This document shows, in pieces, positions 1 to 6,949 of a DNA stretch of 8,727 nucleotides (positions are counted from its first letter, which is position 1; every line of letters starts with the position of its first letter). Location of the stretch: positions 1-8,727 of the forward strand of contig JAFYNU010000483.1 in NCBI GenBank assembly GCA_017547975.1, in the 5' to 3' direction. The notes beneath the pieces were generated by a model, which was given only the letters and a program-made list of their open reading frames with translations, did not search any database and was not told where the DNA came from. Position numbers and translations under genes: made by a program. This stretch comes from Clostridia bacterium. Lineage in GTDB: Bacteria > Bacillota > Clostridia > Oscillospirales > QAMX01.

Positions 1-1287
1 ATAGGACCGAGATACGAAGACTCCTATTGGGGACAGTTCCAATTCCCCAAATTGCACGCCGGCAGGGACGGCAAGCTGCTCCTGTGCTTCCACAACGGGG
101 ACGACGTTTGGGAGGAATTGGGCACCGCCGACCTGTGGTTTCAAACCGAAAACCAGGGTGAGAGCTGGAATGCGCTCACCCGCGCCAATCAGATCGTCCG
201 GGGCGTTCTGCTTCCCAGCGGCGATCGGCTGGTGCCCGCCGCCCGTCCCGCAACGGCGCTGGATCTAACCCAGATAAAGGCCCCCATGCGTACCGCCACC
301 CAGACCATTCCCAGCGACGACATGTGGGCTCCCTCCACCGACCCCAAGGTGTTGCCCCAACCCCGGGGCGTCTTTTGGGACGTATTCGGGCAAAAACACC
401 ACGTTTACCACACTGCCGACCTGCCGGAAGGGTTGTTTGATCGGCTGAACCAATGGCCCATGCTCCGTATCAAAGCCGGTGAAGCCGAAGCCAAACCGGA
501 ATGGGCCACCCTCCACGGTTGGGATACCATGGGACTCCACATCTGTTTCCGCCCCGATGGCACCCACGGAATCCCTCTGATGCCCCAATGCCTGGGCAAT
601 TTGAAAATGGGACCCGATGGAAAGCTATGGACTGCGGTCTACTGGAACGGATTGCATCCCAGCGGAGCATTTACCCCCTTCACCCACGTTTTCGTGCTGT
701 ATTCGGAGGACGAGGGCCGCAACTGGTATTTGCAGGGGAGTGTGCCCTATACCCCCGACCCGGAGGAATACGCAAACGCCTATGTCTGCTGCGGCTACGC
801 TGAGCCGGATTTTGTTTTCACCCCCGACGGGTCCATGGTGATGTTACTTCGCACCACCGATGTTTTCAAGGGGGACAAGGAGTGGGCTCCAAGCTACATC
901 ACCCGCTCCACCGATATGGGCAAAACCTGGTCCAAGCCTACCCGATACGACGATATCGGTGTCCTTCCCGGCATGTGCCGCTTAGGAGACGCCATATTGG
1001 CCATTTACGGACGTCCCGGCATCTACGTCCGGGCTACAAAAGACCCCGCAGGGCTCCATTGGGAGGCACCTGTGGAGGTCATGACCCCCAATGACCGCAG
1101 TGTGGAAATGAACGAGCCCCCCGCACGGCCCAATTTCCATCAATGGGTGGGTTCCTGCTGTAATTGCTCCATCCTCCCCCTGGATGAACACCGGGCCATG
1201 ATCGCCTACTCCGACTTCTACCACCCCTGCGAAGACGGTGTACGCCGCAAGTCCATTAAAGCCCGCATCGTCACCTTAGAAGACTAA
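1..1287 (+). CDS. Sialidase-family (BNR/Asp-box repeat) protein, 5' end cut by window edge
   Basis: The frame is open from base 1 to the TAA at 1285-1287, giving 428 visible residues. The first codons contain no convincing start, so the gene begins upstream of the window; the TTG at 52 lies inside the frame and has no ribosome binding site. Two clear Asp boxes (S-x-D-x-G-x-x-W) lie at visible residues 235-242 (SEDEGRNW) and 303-310 (STDMGKTW), with a degenerate one at 49-56 (TENQGESW). These mark beta-propeller blades of the sialidase/neuraminidase superfamily. An EPDF...PDGS...LLR stretch (about 268-284) and a C-terminal LPLDEHRAMIAYSDF stretch (about 392-406) also fit exo-alpha-sialidase-like proteins. 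The family hydrolyses terminal sialic acids or related sugars, but many BNR proteins have other or no enzymatic roles, and the N-terminal arginine motif and any signal peptide would lie outside the window. There is an unusual cysteine cluster (CC at 263-264, CCNC at 386-389). The fold is confident; the substrate is unknown. Confidence 0.85.
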   Translation: MGPRYEDSYWGQFQFPKLHAGRDGKLLLCFHNGDDVWEELGTADLWFQTENQGESWNALTRANQIVRGVLLPSGDRLVPAARPATALDLTQIKAPMRTATQTIPSDDMWAPSTDPKVLPQPRGVFWDVFGQKHHVYHTADLPEGLFDRLNQWPMLRIKAGEAEAKPEWATLHGWDTMGLHICFRPDGTHGIPLMPQCLGNLKMGPDGKLWTAVYWNGLHPSGAFTPFTHVFVLYSEDEGRNWYLQGSVPYTPDPEEYANAYVCCGYAEPDFVFTPDGSMVMLLRTTDVFKGDKEWAPSYITRSTDMGKTWSKPTRYDDIGVLPGMCRLGDAILAIYGRPGIYVRATKDPAGLHWEAPVEVMTPNDRSVEMNEPPARPNFHQWVGSCCNCSILPLDEHRAMIAYSDFYHPCEDGVRRKSIKARIVTLED

Positions 1288-1300
1288 CCATACCATAACA

Positions 1301-1326
1301 AAAAAGCCGCCCGCAGGCGGCTTTTT
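1301..1326. terminator. Bidirectional Rho-independent terminator between convergent genes
   Basis: AAAAAGCCGCC (1301-1311) pairs perfectly with GGCGGCTTTTT (1316-1326) around a 4-nt CGCA loop. The A-run on one side and T-run on the other let it act on both strands. It lies 13 bp after the sialidase-like stop codon and 4 bp beyond the end of the minus-strand decarboxylase operon, so it should end both transcripts. Confidence 0.93.
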
Positions 1327-1330
1327 ACTT

Positions 1331-1489
1331 TTATTCGGAGAACAGGTAATTTACCAGTTTGGTTGCCAGGATGATAATGCCGATCACAACAAAAATCACC
1401 AGCATACCCACGCCCATGTACTTCAGATTTTCTATAAAGGCCATGGGGTTGAAATCGATATTCACCGCAGTACTTGTCAGAACGTACAT
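1331..1489 (-). CDS. OadG-like 52-aa small membrane subunit of Na+-pumping decarboxylase
   Basis: This short gene encodes 52 residues, beginning MYVLTSTAVN and ending LFSE, with a TAA at 1331-1333. The stretch FIENLKYMGVGMLVIFVVIG followed by IIILATKLVNYLF is a single membrane helix (about residues 27-44) preceded by a short amphipathic segment. It matches the N-terminal pattern of OadG-type gamma subunits, including the G-x-G-M-L-V-I-F core. The usual OadG hinge and soluble C-terminal tail are absent. A GGGAGG ribosome binding site sits in the last codons of the beta-subunit gene, whose stop is 4 bp upstream, so the two are probably translationally coupled. It is the last gene of the operon, directly before the 1301-1326 terminator. 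Its likely role, inferred from the family, is to help assemble or stabilise the beta subunit in the membrane. An alternative is an MmdE-like accessory peptide, but MmdE resembles the soluble C-terminal part of the delta subunit, whereas this protein keeps the membrane part. Confidence 0.85.
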   Translation of the reverse strand: MYVLTSTAVNIDFNPMAFIENLKYMGVGMLVIFVVIGIIILATKLVNYLFSE

Positions 1490-1493
1490 ATAC

Positions 1494-2603
1494 TTAACCT
1501 CCCATCAATTTGGCAGCAATATTCAAAATGATACCACCGGCAATGACCGAAGCGATCTGGCCGGAAACGTTGACGCCGATGGAGTGCATCAGGAGGAAGT
1601 TCTGAGGGTCTTCTTCCTGCCCCATTCTGTGAACGATACGGCCGGACATGGGGAACGCAGAGATACCGGCGGCGCCGATCATAGGATTGACCTTATTCTT
1701 CAAGAACAGATTCAGGAACTTTGCAAACAGAACACCGCCTGCGGTATCCACGATAAACGCAATCAGACCAAGACCCATGATCAGCAGAGTATCCAGCTGC
1801 AGGAATTTGTCGGCGGTCATGTTAAAGGCCACGGAGATACCCAGGAAAATGGTAATCAGGTTTGCCAGCACATTCTGGGCGGTGGAGGACAAGCTTTCCA
1901 GCACACCGCACTCCCGGATCAGGTTACCAAACATCAGGAAACCAATCAAAGCGGTTGCCTGGGGAATGATGGCAGAAGCCACCACCGTGATGATAATGGG
2001 GAACATAATGCGGGTCTTCTTGGAAACAGCCTTCTGCTCATAAGGCATCCGGATTTTACGCTCTTTTCTGGTAGTCAAAAGCTTGATGACCGGCGGTTGA
2101 ATTACCGGAACCAGCGCCATGTAGGAATAGGCTGCCACCGTGATAGCACCTACGTACTGAGATCCCAGCTTATTGGCAACGGCGATGGAGGTAGGTCCAT
2201 CGGCCGCGCCGATGATCGCAATAGAGAAGAAATCCCGGAAATCGGGGAAGAACATACTTGCCATGCACAAGGTAAAGAAAATACCAAACTGCGCAGCCGC
2301 ACCAAAGAGCATCAGCTTCGGATTGGTCAGCAACGGACCAAAATCGATCATCGCACCGATACCGATAAACAGCAGCAGGGGGAACAGTTCGTTTGCAATA
2401 CCTGCATGGTACAGCTCCTGGATGGGGCCCCCAAGGGCATCGGAGAAGGGAATGTTGACCAGAATGGTGCCAAAACCCATCGGGAGCAACAGAGAAGGCT
2501 CCATTTCCTTCGCAATGGCCAAATAGATCAGCACACAGCCGATAGCAATCATGATCAGGTCATACCGATCAAAGGCCAACAAGTTTTGATACAAAATTTC
2601 CAT
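1494..2603 (-). CDS. Na+-translocating decarboxylase beta subunit (OadB/GcdB/MmdB family)
   Basis: This 369-residue polytopic membrane protein carries out the decarboxylation of carboxybiotin and couples it to Na+ export. All residues known to matter in Klebsiella OadB are in place: the Asp of IGAADGPTSI (D135, equivalent to D203), Tyr161 of AYSYMALVP (Y229), and N306, G310, S315 and R322 in the NPMIGAAGISAFPMSGR motif (N373, G377, S382, R389). The spacing is kept with one residue of indel. Length is near the usual 370-430. The ATG at 2603 has an AGGAGG six bases upstream and begins 11 bp after the biotin-carrier gene. The substrate (oxaloacetate, methylmalonyl-CoA, glutaconyl-CoA or malonate) cannot be read from this subunit, because it is set by the carboxyltransferase, which is not in the window. 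Confidence 0.96.
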   Translation of the reverse strand: MEILYQNLLAFDRYDLIMIAIGCVLIYLAIAKEMEPSLLLPMGFGTILVNIPFSDALGGPIQELYHAGIANELFPLLLFIGIGAMIDFGPLLTNPKLMLFGAAAQFGIFFTLCMASMFFPDFRDFFSIAIIGAADGPTSIAVANKLGSQYVGAITVAAYSYMALVPVIQPPVIKLLTTRKERKIRMPYEQKAVSKKTRIMFPIIITVVASAIIPQATALIGFLMFGNLIRECGVLESLSSTAQNVLANLITIFLGISVAFNMTADKFLQLDTLLIMGLGLIAFIVDTAGGVLFAKFLNLFLKNKVNPMIGAAGISAFPMSGRIVHRMGQEEDPQNFLLMHSIGVNVSGQIASVIAGGIILNIAAKLMGG

Positions 2604-2614
2604 ATGGTTCCTCC

Positions 2615-3001
2615 TTAGCGAATGAACACCAGCGGAGCGCCGGTTTCTACAGTAGCGCCCTTTTCCACCAGTACCTGGGTCACAGTACCGCCCTTGGGAG
2701 CCGTAATTTCATTTTCCATCTTCATAGCCTCCAAAACAACCAGGCAATCGCCCTCTTTGATTGTCTGGCCGGCTGTCACATGCACCTTCAGAATACTACC
2801 GGGCATGGGAGAAGGCACACATTCGCCATCACCCGCAACAGAAGGCGTTGCAGATGCAACCGAGGGTTTTGCCTCAACAGCAGGCGCGGCGGGAGCAACC
2901 GGAGCCGGTGCGTAAACCTGGAATTCCTGCATCGTCATAGGCTCGGCAAGCTCAACCTCCACCTCGTAAGTACGACCCTTCAGCTTCAATTCGTACTTCA
3001 T
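2615..3001 (-). CDS. Biotin carboxyl carrier subunit of Na+-pumping decarboxylase
   Basis: This 128-residue protein has three parts: a short beta-rich N-terminus (1-28), an Ala/Pro-rich flexible linker (about 30-58), and a biotinyl domain (about 60-128). The biotinylation motif is E91-A-M-K94-M-E-N, with Lys94 the attachment site. In this family it shuttles CO2 from the carboxyltransferase to the membrane beta subunit. The start at 3001 was chosen over an upstream in-frame ATG at 3040. It is preceded by AAGGAGGTGGAG, and MKYELKLKGRTYEVEVE is the typical family N-terminus; the longer form would add 13 residues inside the upstream gene. It starts 1 bp after the stop of the delta-like gene, whose last codons supply the ribosome binding site, so coupling is very likely. 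The length is normal for stand-alone MmdC/GcdC-type carriers. Confidence 0.95.
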   Translation of the reverse strand: MKYELKLKGRTYEVEVELAEPMTMQEFQVYAPAPVAPAAPAVEAKPSVASATPSVAGDGECVPSPMPGSILKVHVTAGQTIKEGDCLVVLEAMKMENEITAPKGGTVTQVLVEKGATVETGAPLVFIR

Positions 3002-3002
3002 T

Positions 3003-3317
3003 TTACTCCACCTCCTTGATGGAAATAAAACGCAGTTCATTCAGCGGTTTTTCCATTTTGTTGGCTACAATTGCCATCAGCATTGCCGCCGTTTTGGGGT
3101 CCACGCCGTGGAGTTTTATCTGGCCTGCAGATCCGGGTGCAGAAGCTTTGGGCACAACCGCTTCCGGAACCGGTTCAACATCCACATCCTCTTTGGGAGC
3201 TTGCATGGATATTTTCTTTCGAATCGTCATCACAGCAACGATTACGACAAGAACCAGAACCATAGCCAACGCCACATAGTCAGGCTGTGTATTCTGTACT
3301 ACGGTAAGAATTCGCAT
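3003..3317 (-). CDS. Delta/OadG-type membrane subunit of Na+-pumping decarboxylase (MmdD-like)
   Basis: This 104-residue protein has one N-terminal membrane helix (about residues 14-31, YVALAMVLVLVVIVAVM), then basic residues (TIRKK), an acidic and Pro/Ala-rich linker (40-65), and a small conserved C-terminal domain (about 71-104). That domain contains DPKTAAMLMAIVANKMEKPL and ends LRFISIKEVE, the pattern of MmdD/OadG-family proteins. In this family the tail contacts the carboxyltransferase while the helix anchors the complex to the beta subunit. The ATG at 3317 follows the symporter stop by 4 bp. Its ribosome binding site (GAGGAGG, about 10 bases upstream) lies within the last codons of the symporter gene. 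Having both this protein and the 52-residue OadG-like peptide in one operon resembles the split delta/epsilon arrangement of methylmalonyl-CoA decarboxylases, but that does not fix the substrate. Confidence 0.88.
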   Translation of the reverse strand: MRILTVVQNTQPDYVALAMVLVLVVIVAVMTIRKKISMQAPKEDVDVEPVPEAVVPKASAPGSAGQIKLHGVDPKTAAMLMAIVANKMEKPLNELRFISIKEVE

Positions 3318-3321
3318 AGGA

Positions 3322-5022
3322 CTATTTCCTCCTCAATGTTTCATTTTCCTTATCATCACCGACAGGATTACAAATACTGTAGCCAACGTTCACAAGGTGG
3401 TCCGCCACACGCTCCAGACCGGCAATGGTAGATATATAGTAAGGACTGACCTCCAGGCTGCAATTGCCTTCCGACAGCCGGGAGAAATGCTTGGCACTAA
3501 ACGCACGCTTCATTTCGTCGGTCTGGTTTTCCAACGCAGCCAAGGTGGGCAGATGTTCCGGATCCTCGATATCAAATACATTCCTTGCAATACCAATCAT
3601 ATCCATGACCGCAGAATACATCTGCTTGATATCCGCCAACGCCGTGGCAGAGAAGGAAAGCTTCTTTTCAAGCATTTCCTGACCAATTTCATGGAAGTTT
3701 TCTGCATGGTCACCGATACGCTCCAGGTCATTGAGCACGTGGAAATAGGAACCGATTCTTTGCTCGTCCTGTTCATCCACGTGGTCGGTCAGCTTGATCA
3801 GGAAATTCGTCAGCGCACCGTTTATAAAGTCGATGGCTTCTTCGTTCTCGGCAATGCGATCCGCGTTCTCCGCGGGGTCACCGCCTATGGAAGTAACCGA
3901 AAGACCAATGTTTTCCTCCACCAACGACAGCATATAGTCGATTTCCTTTTTGGCCTGCATCAGCGCAACCGGAGGCATAGACAAAAGGCGCTCATCCACG
4001 TATTTCAGTGTACGGCTTGTGGTCTCTGCTTTCTTGTCTCGAATCACTACGCAGGAATACCGTACCAGCTGTTTTACAAAGGGAAGGAGAAGCAGGGTAG
4101 TCGTTAGGTTGAAGATCACATGGAAAACCGACACGCGCATTTGCAAAGACATAGCGTCACTGCCGGGGAAGAGAGATACCAACAGGTTGATCACAGGATC
4201 TCTGAACAACCAGACAACCACGGTAAAGAACACCGTTCCCACCACGTTAAAGGTGAAGTGGATCAGTGCCACACGTTTCGAGTTTGCATTGGCACCGATC
4301 GCGGCCAAAAGTGCGGTAACGCAAGTACCGATATTCGCCCCCAGGACGATGAACAGTGCCAAATCAAGAGGCAATACACCGGAGCCCACCATGGTGATCA
4401 CAACACCGGTAGCGGCAGAGGAGCTTTGGATCAGGGCGGTAAAGATCACGCCCACCAGGATCAGCAGCAACGGGAAATTGATTACACCGAAGATTCCCTG
4501 GGACATCGATTCCACCAGGGGATTTCCGAATGCCTGCTCACTGCTCATGACGTTCAGCCCCACAAAAATCAAACCCAGACCGCTGCACAAAAGACCCGCA
4601 ATCTTGATTTTCTCCTTTTTGAAGAAGCCCATCATGACCCCTGCAAATGCAAACAGGTACATCAGCATATTAAAATAATCGTTTTTCAGCGCAACCAGCA
4701 CACCGGTTATGGTTGTACCAATATTGGCGCCCATGATAATCGGTGTAGCCTGCATAAGGGTCATAACACCGGCATTGACCAAGCCGATTACCATGACCGA
4801 CGTTGCAGAGGAGCTTTGGATAATTGCCGTCACACCGGCACCGATGCCAACACCGGATATGCGGTTATTGCTGATCCGGCCCAGCATTTTCTTCATGCCT
4901 TCACCGGCGCTTTTCTCCAAAGCATCGCTCAGAAAGTTCATGCCGACGATAAAAACACCCACACCGGCAAGAAGCCAAATCATGCTTTGAAGCAACTGCA
5001 TAACCTCTGCCGAAGTTAACAT
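3322..5022 (-). CDS. Na+/phosphate cotransporter (NptA/PNaS family) with C-terminal PhoU-like domain
   Basis: This is a 566-residue membrane protein. Its transport domain (about 1-325) has the paired QSSSA repeats of the Na/Pi cotransporter family at residues 69-73 and 199-203, each followed by a GANIGT signature (98-103 and 228-233). This inverted-repeat layout defines PNaS-type symporters. The C-terminal part (about 350-555) is helical and PhoU-like, with DLERIGDHAEN and GLERVADHLVN repeats. The family imports phosphate with Na+; the PhoU part may sense or regulate. The ATG at 5022 has an AGGGGG ribosome binding site about 7 bases upstream. It is the first gene of the operon and lies about 50 nt below a TATAAT promoter. 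The following decarboxylase gene starts 4 bp after its stop, which ties a Na+ consumer to a Na+ pump. Some bacterial family members function more in export or homeostasis, so the direction is inferred. Confidence 0.94.
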   Translation of the reverse strand: MLTSAEVMQLLQSMIWLLAGVGVFIVGMNFLSDALEKSAGEGMKKMLGRISNNRISGVGIGAGVTAIIQSSSATSVMVIGLVNAGVMTLMQATPIIMGANIGTTITGVLVALKNDYFNMLMYLFAFAGVMMGFFKKEKIKIAGLLCSGLGLIFVGLNVMSSEQAFGNPLVESMSQGIFGVINFPLLLILVGVIFTALIQSSSAATGVVITMVGSGVLPLDLALFIVLGANIGTCVTALLAAIGANANSKRVALIHFTFNVVGTVFFTVVVWLFRDPVINLLVSLFPGSDAMSLQMRVSVFHVIFNLTTTLLLLPFVKQLVRYSCVVIRDKKAETTSRTLKYVDERLLSMPPVALMQAKKEIDYMLSLVEENIGLSVTSIGGDPAENADRIAENEEAIDFINGALTNFLIKLTDHVDEQDEQRIGSYFHVLNDLERIGDHAENFHEIGQEMLEKKLSFSATALADIKQMYSAVMDMIGIARNVFDIEDPEHLPTLAALENQTDEMKRAFSAKHFSRLSEGNCSLEVSPYYISTIAGLERVADHLVNVGYSICNPVGDDKENETLRRK

Positions 5023-5080
5023 ACTTATCCCCCTTTCACACAGGGATCGGGGTCAAAACCCATTTTTCCCATTCCAATAA

Positions 5081-5113
5081 ATTATACCATTCCTTGGGTT
5101 AAGAGACAGCAAA
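5081..5113 (-). promoter_or_regulatory. Promoter and shared 15-bp box upstream of the symporter/decarboxylase operon
   Basis: On the minus strand a perfect TATAAT (5081-5086) lies about 50 nt upstream of the symporter start. At 17 bp spacing the -35 position reads CTGTCT, a poor match to TTGACA. The -35 region is instead covered by the box TTTGCTGTCTCTTAA (5099-5113), 12 bp upstream of the -10. The same box, with one difference, stands in the same place at the two-component promoter (6974-6988). A good -10 with a weak -35 under a shared box suggests dependence on an activator. The -10 is seen directly; the regulator is inferred. Confidence 0.7.
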
Positions 5114-5118
5114 TAGTA

Positions 5119-5154
5119 AAACAGCATTGCGTGATGAAACACACAATGCTGTTT
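5119..5154 (-). terminator. Hairpin terminator after the two-component operon
   Basis: AAACAGCATTG (5119-5129) and CAATGCTGTTT (5144-5154) form a perfect 11-bp stem around a 14-nt loop that can pair further internally. It begins 3 bp past the response-regulator stop codon. On the minus strand the stem is followed by TTTACTATTTGC, an interrupted T-tract, so termination may be partial. It lies only 5 bp from the regulatory box of the next operon, so leaky read-through into the symporter gene is possible. Confidence 0.72.
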
Positions 5155-5157
5155 GGA

Positions 5158-5868
5158 TTATTCATTGAGCCGATAACCTACCCCAAGCTCATTTGTAATA
5201 TAGTTTTGCTCCCCTTCGCCCGGTTTATCACCAATCTTTCTGCGAATATTTGCCATATTCACCTGCAGCTTTTTGATGCTTCCTTCCTGGACGTAATCTC
5301 CCCAGATTGCTTTGATGATTGCCGCATAGGTCATCATTTTGCCGCAGTTTTCGGAAAGAAAAGCTACGATATTATATTCGGTTTGCGTGAGCTTGATGAC
5401 TTCTTCCTTTACAAATACCTGCCGGGCATCATAATCGATGCATAGATCCTTGAGGACAAACCTGCCGCCGGGCAACCTTCCTTCTTCTGCGCTGAAACGA
5501 TTATTTCGCAGGATTGCCCGCACACGAGCAAGCAGTTCTCCGGAGCCAAAGGGCTTCGTAACGTAATCGTTTGCGCCGCTGTCCAGTGCCAGGATCTTAT
5601 CTGCCTCGTTTGTACGCGCCGACAAGACAATGATGGGCGTCAGGGAATTCTGCCGCACAAAATTCAGCAGATTCATTCCGTCCATATCCGGAAGACCCAG
5701 ATCCAGAATAATCAGGTCCGGAAGGTAGGATGCATACAAGGTTTTGGCTTCCGAGCACGATCCGGCTACAATGGTTTGATACCCGGCTGTTTCCAGCATC
5801 GTCGCAATCAGATTACGGATATTGGTCTCATCTTCTACCAGGAGAATTACATACTTATTCTGTTTCAT
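5158..5868 (-). CDS. OmpR/PhoB-family response regulator, KdpE-like
   Basis: This 236-residue two-domain regulator has a receiver domain (about 6-120) with the acidic pair in LLVEDE (E12, D13), phosphoacceptor Asp56 in LIILDLGLPDMDG, Ser83 in VLSAR and Lys105 in YVTKPF. A winged-helix DNA-binding domain follows (about 138-236), with LTQTEYNIVAFL, a recognition-helix region LQVNMANIRRKIGD and the C-terminal YITNELGVGYRL hairpin. The overall pattern is closest to KdpE. The start at 5868 was chosen because MKQNKYVILLVEDE is the normal family N-terminus; the longer frame to 5910 adds 14 residues read from inside the kinase gene. The gene overlaps the kinase end by 14 bp, with a weak GGAAGAA site upstream, so translation is probably coupled. 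It likely binds DNA as a phosphorylated dimer. No kdpFABC genes are adjacent, and the nearest candidate targets are the two promoters sharing the 15-bp box. Confidence 0.94.
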   Translation of the reverse strand: MKQNKYVILLVEDETNIRNLIATMLETAGYQTIVAGSCSEAKTLYASYLPDLIILDLGLPDMDGMNLLNFVRQNSLTPIIVLSARTNEADKILALDSGANDYVTKPFGSGELLARVRAILRNNRFSAEEGRLPGGRFVLKDLCIDYDARQVFVKEEVIKLTQTEYNIVAFLSENCGKMMTYAAIIKAIWGDYVQEGSIKKLQVNMANIRRKIGDKPGEGEQNYITNELGVGYRLNE

Positions 5869-6919
5869 CGTTGATTTCTTCCGTGTCCAAAGCGAACCGG
5901 AATACCGCACCTCCTGTGTTCAAATTCTCAGCCTTGATACTGCCTCCGTGGGCTTTGATAATCGTTGCGCATACCGATAAGCCAATGCCTGCATTTTTCT
6001 TTTTGCTGTCTGCGACCTCATGTTCAGAAGCGTAATGCCCCGTAAACAGGGTCTCCATGCGTTTCGGATCGATACCGTACCCGTTATCTGCGATTTCAAA
6101 AACAGCAGATGTGCCACGGGTAAAAACCCGCAACGTAAGAGAGGTCATTCCAATGGCGTGCTGAACCGCATTTTCCAGTATGTTAATGATGACCTGCTCG
6201 ATCAAAATCGCATCCATGGGGATCATGACCACATCGTCCGGCAGTTCCAAAACCACTTTCTGGTTGGGGTATCTCTTTTTGAATTTCAAAATAACCGAGT
6301 CAATCAGTTCGTCCAGGATGGTGGGTGTTTTGATAATCTTCACCTGACCACTATCCAGCCGGGTAACAGAAAGCAGATTTTCCACCATACGGATCAGCCA
6401 TTCGGCATCTTCCTTGATGCCGTTTACAATCTTGGTCTTTTGCTCCTCGGTCATCGCTCGGCTGTTTTCGAGCAAGGTTGTACTGGAGCCGTAAATGGTT
6501 GTCAGCGGCGTTCTCAAATCGTGGGAAACCGCTCGGAGCAGATTGGCACGCATGCTTTCCTTTTCGCTTTCCGCTTTCATGGCCTCGTGCTGTTTTAGCT
6601 TGGTAGTAAGTGCACTTGTCAAAAGCGAGAGCACAATCAACACGATAGCAGAAATCAGGTTCACCGGAATCGTAAAGTTCAGCGCAAAGTACGGGAAGGT
6701 AAATGCGTAATTTACCGCCAACGTACCGGCCACCGCAGCCAGCACGCCGTAGGTATAGCCATTTGTAAACAAGGAAATCAAAAAGACGGCAAACACAAAT
6801 ACCGTGGTGATATGCTCTTCCACATCAAATTGCAGGAACAGCAAACTGGAAGCAAATGCCGCAATCAGCAAGCCTACCGTAATAGCGCTATCTTTTATAT
6901 AGCTGGTATTTTTGCGCAT
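5855..6919 (-). CDS. Membrane sensor histidine kinase, short KdpD-like
   Basis: This 354-residue kinase has four predicted membrane helices in the first 105 residues, in the style of the KdpD/DUF4118 membrane domain (GYTYGVLAAVAGTLAVNYAF), and then a short linker. The HisKA domain has His133 in AVSHDLRTPLTTIYGSS, the KdpD form of the H-box. The ATPase domain has an N-box (NILENAVQHA, Asn250), a G1 box (DNGYGID, 278-284) and a G2 box (GIGLSVC, 311-317). The N-terminal KdpD Walker-A domain and USP domain of full-length KdpD (about 900 residues) are absent. The start at 6919 was preferred over ATGs at 6931 and 6946. It alone has a GGGGG site at suitable spacing, and the -10 at 6956-6961 would leave almost no leader for a start at 6946. 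The stimulus is unknown; K+, turgor, cation or phosphate status are possibilities drawn from relatives and neighbours. Confidence 0.9.
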   Translation of the reverse strand: MRKNTSYIKDSAITVGLLIAAFASSLLFLQFDVEEHITTVFVFAVFLISLFTNGYTYGVLAAVAGTLAVNYAFTFPYFALNFTIPVNLISAIVLIVLSLLTSALTTKLKQHEAMKAESEKESMRANLLRAVSHDLRTPLTTIYGSSTTLLENSRAMTEEQKTKIVNGIKEDAEWLIRMVENLLSVTRLDSGQVKIIKTPTILDELIDSVILKFKKRYPNQKVVLELPDDVVMIPMDAILIEQVIINILENAVQHAIGMTSLTLRVFTRGTSAVFEIADNGYGIDPKRMETLFTGHYASEHEVADSKKKNAGIGLSVCATIIKAHGGSIKAENLNTGGAVFRFALDTEEINDETE

Positions 6920-6949
6920 ATCGTCCCCCATCCCCCGAACCACCATATT

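Noticed and set aside
1359..2618. Long plus-strand open frame (about 419 codons) opposite the beta-subunit and mini-subunit genes
   Set aside because: It is antisense to a beta subunit with all key residues, its product is His/Gln/Asn-rich without domains, it has no ribosome binding site, and it covers the convergent terminal region.
3001..3040. Longer start (141 residues) for the biotin carrier
   Set aside because: The extra 13 residues lie inside the upstream gene without a suitable ribosome binding site, whereas the start at 3001 has AAGGAGG and the family N-terminus.
4120..5019. Plus-strand open frame of about 299 codons opposite the symporter
   Set aside because: The His/Gln/Asp-rich product is the usual complement of a hydrophobic membrane protein; no start signal or recognisable domain.
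5023..5080. Possible riboswitch in the symporter leader
   Set aside because: The predicted leader is only about 50 nt with just a 4-bp hairpin (GGGT...ACCC), too small for known riboswitch classes.
5158..6919. Calling the two-component pair true kdpDE
   Set aside because: Similarity is clear, but the kinase lacks the N-terminal KdpD domains and no kdpFABC genes are present, so the symbols would overstate what is seen.
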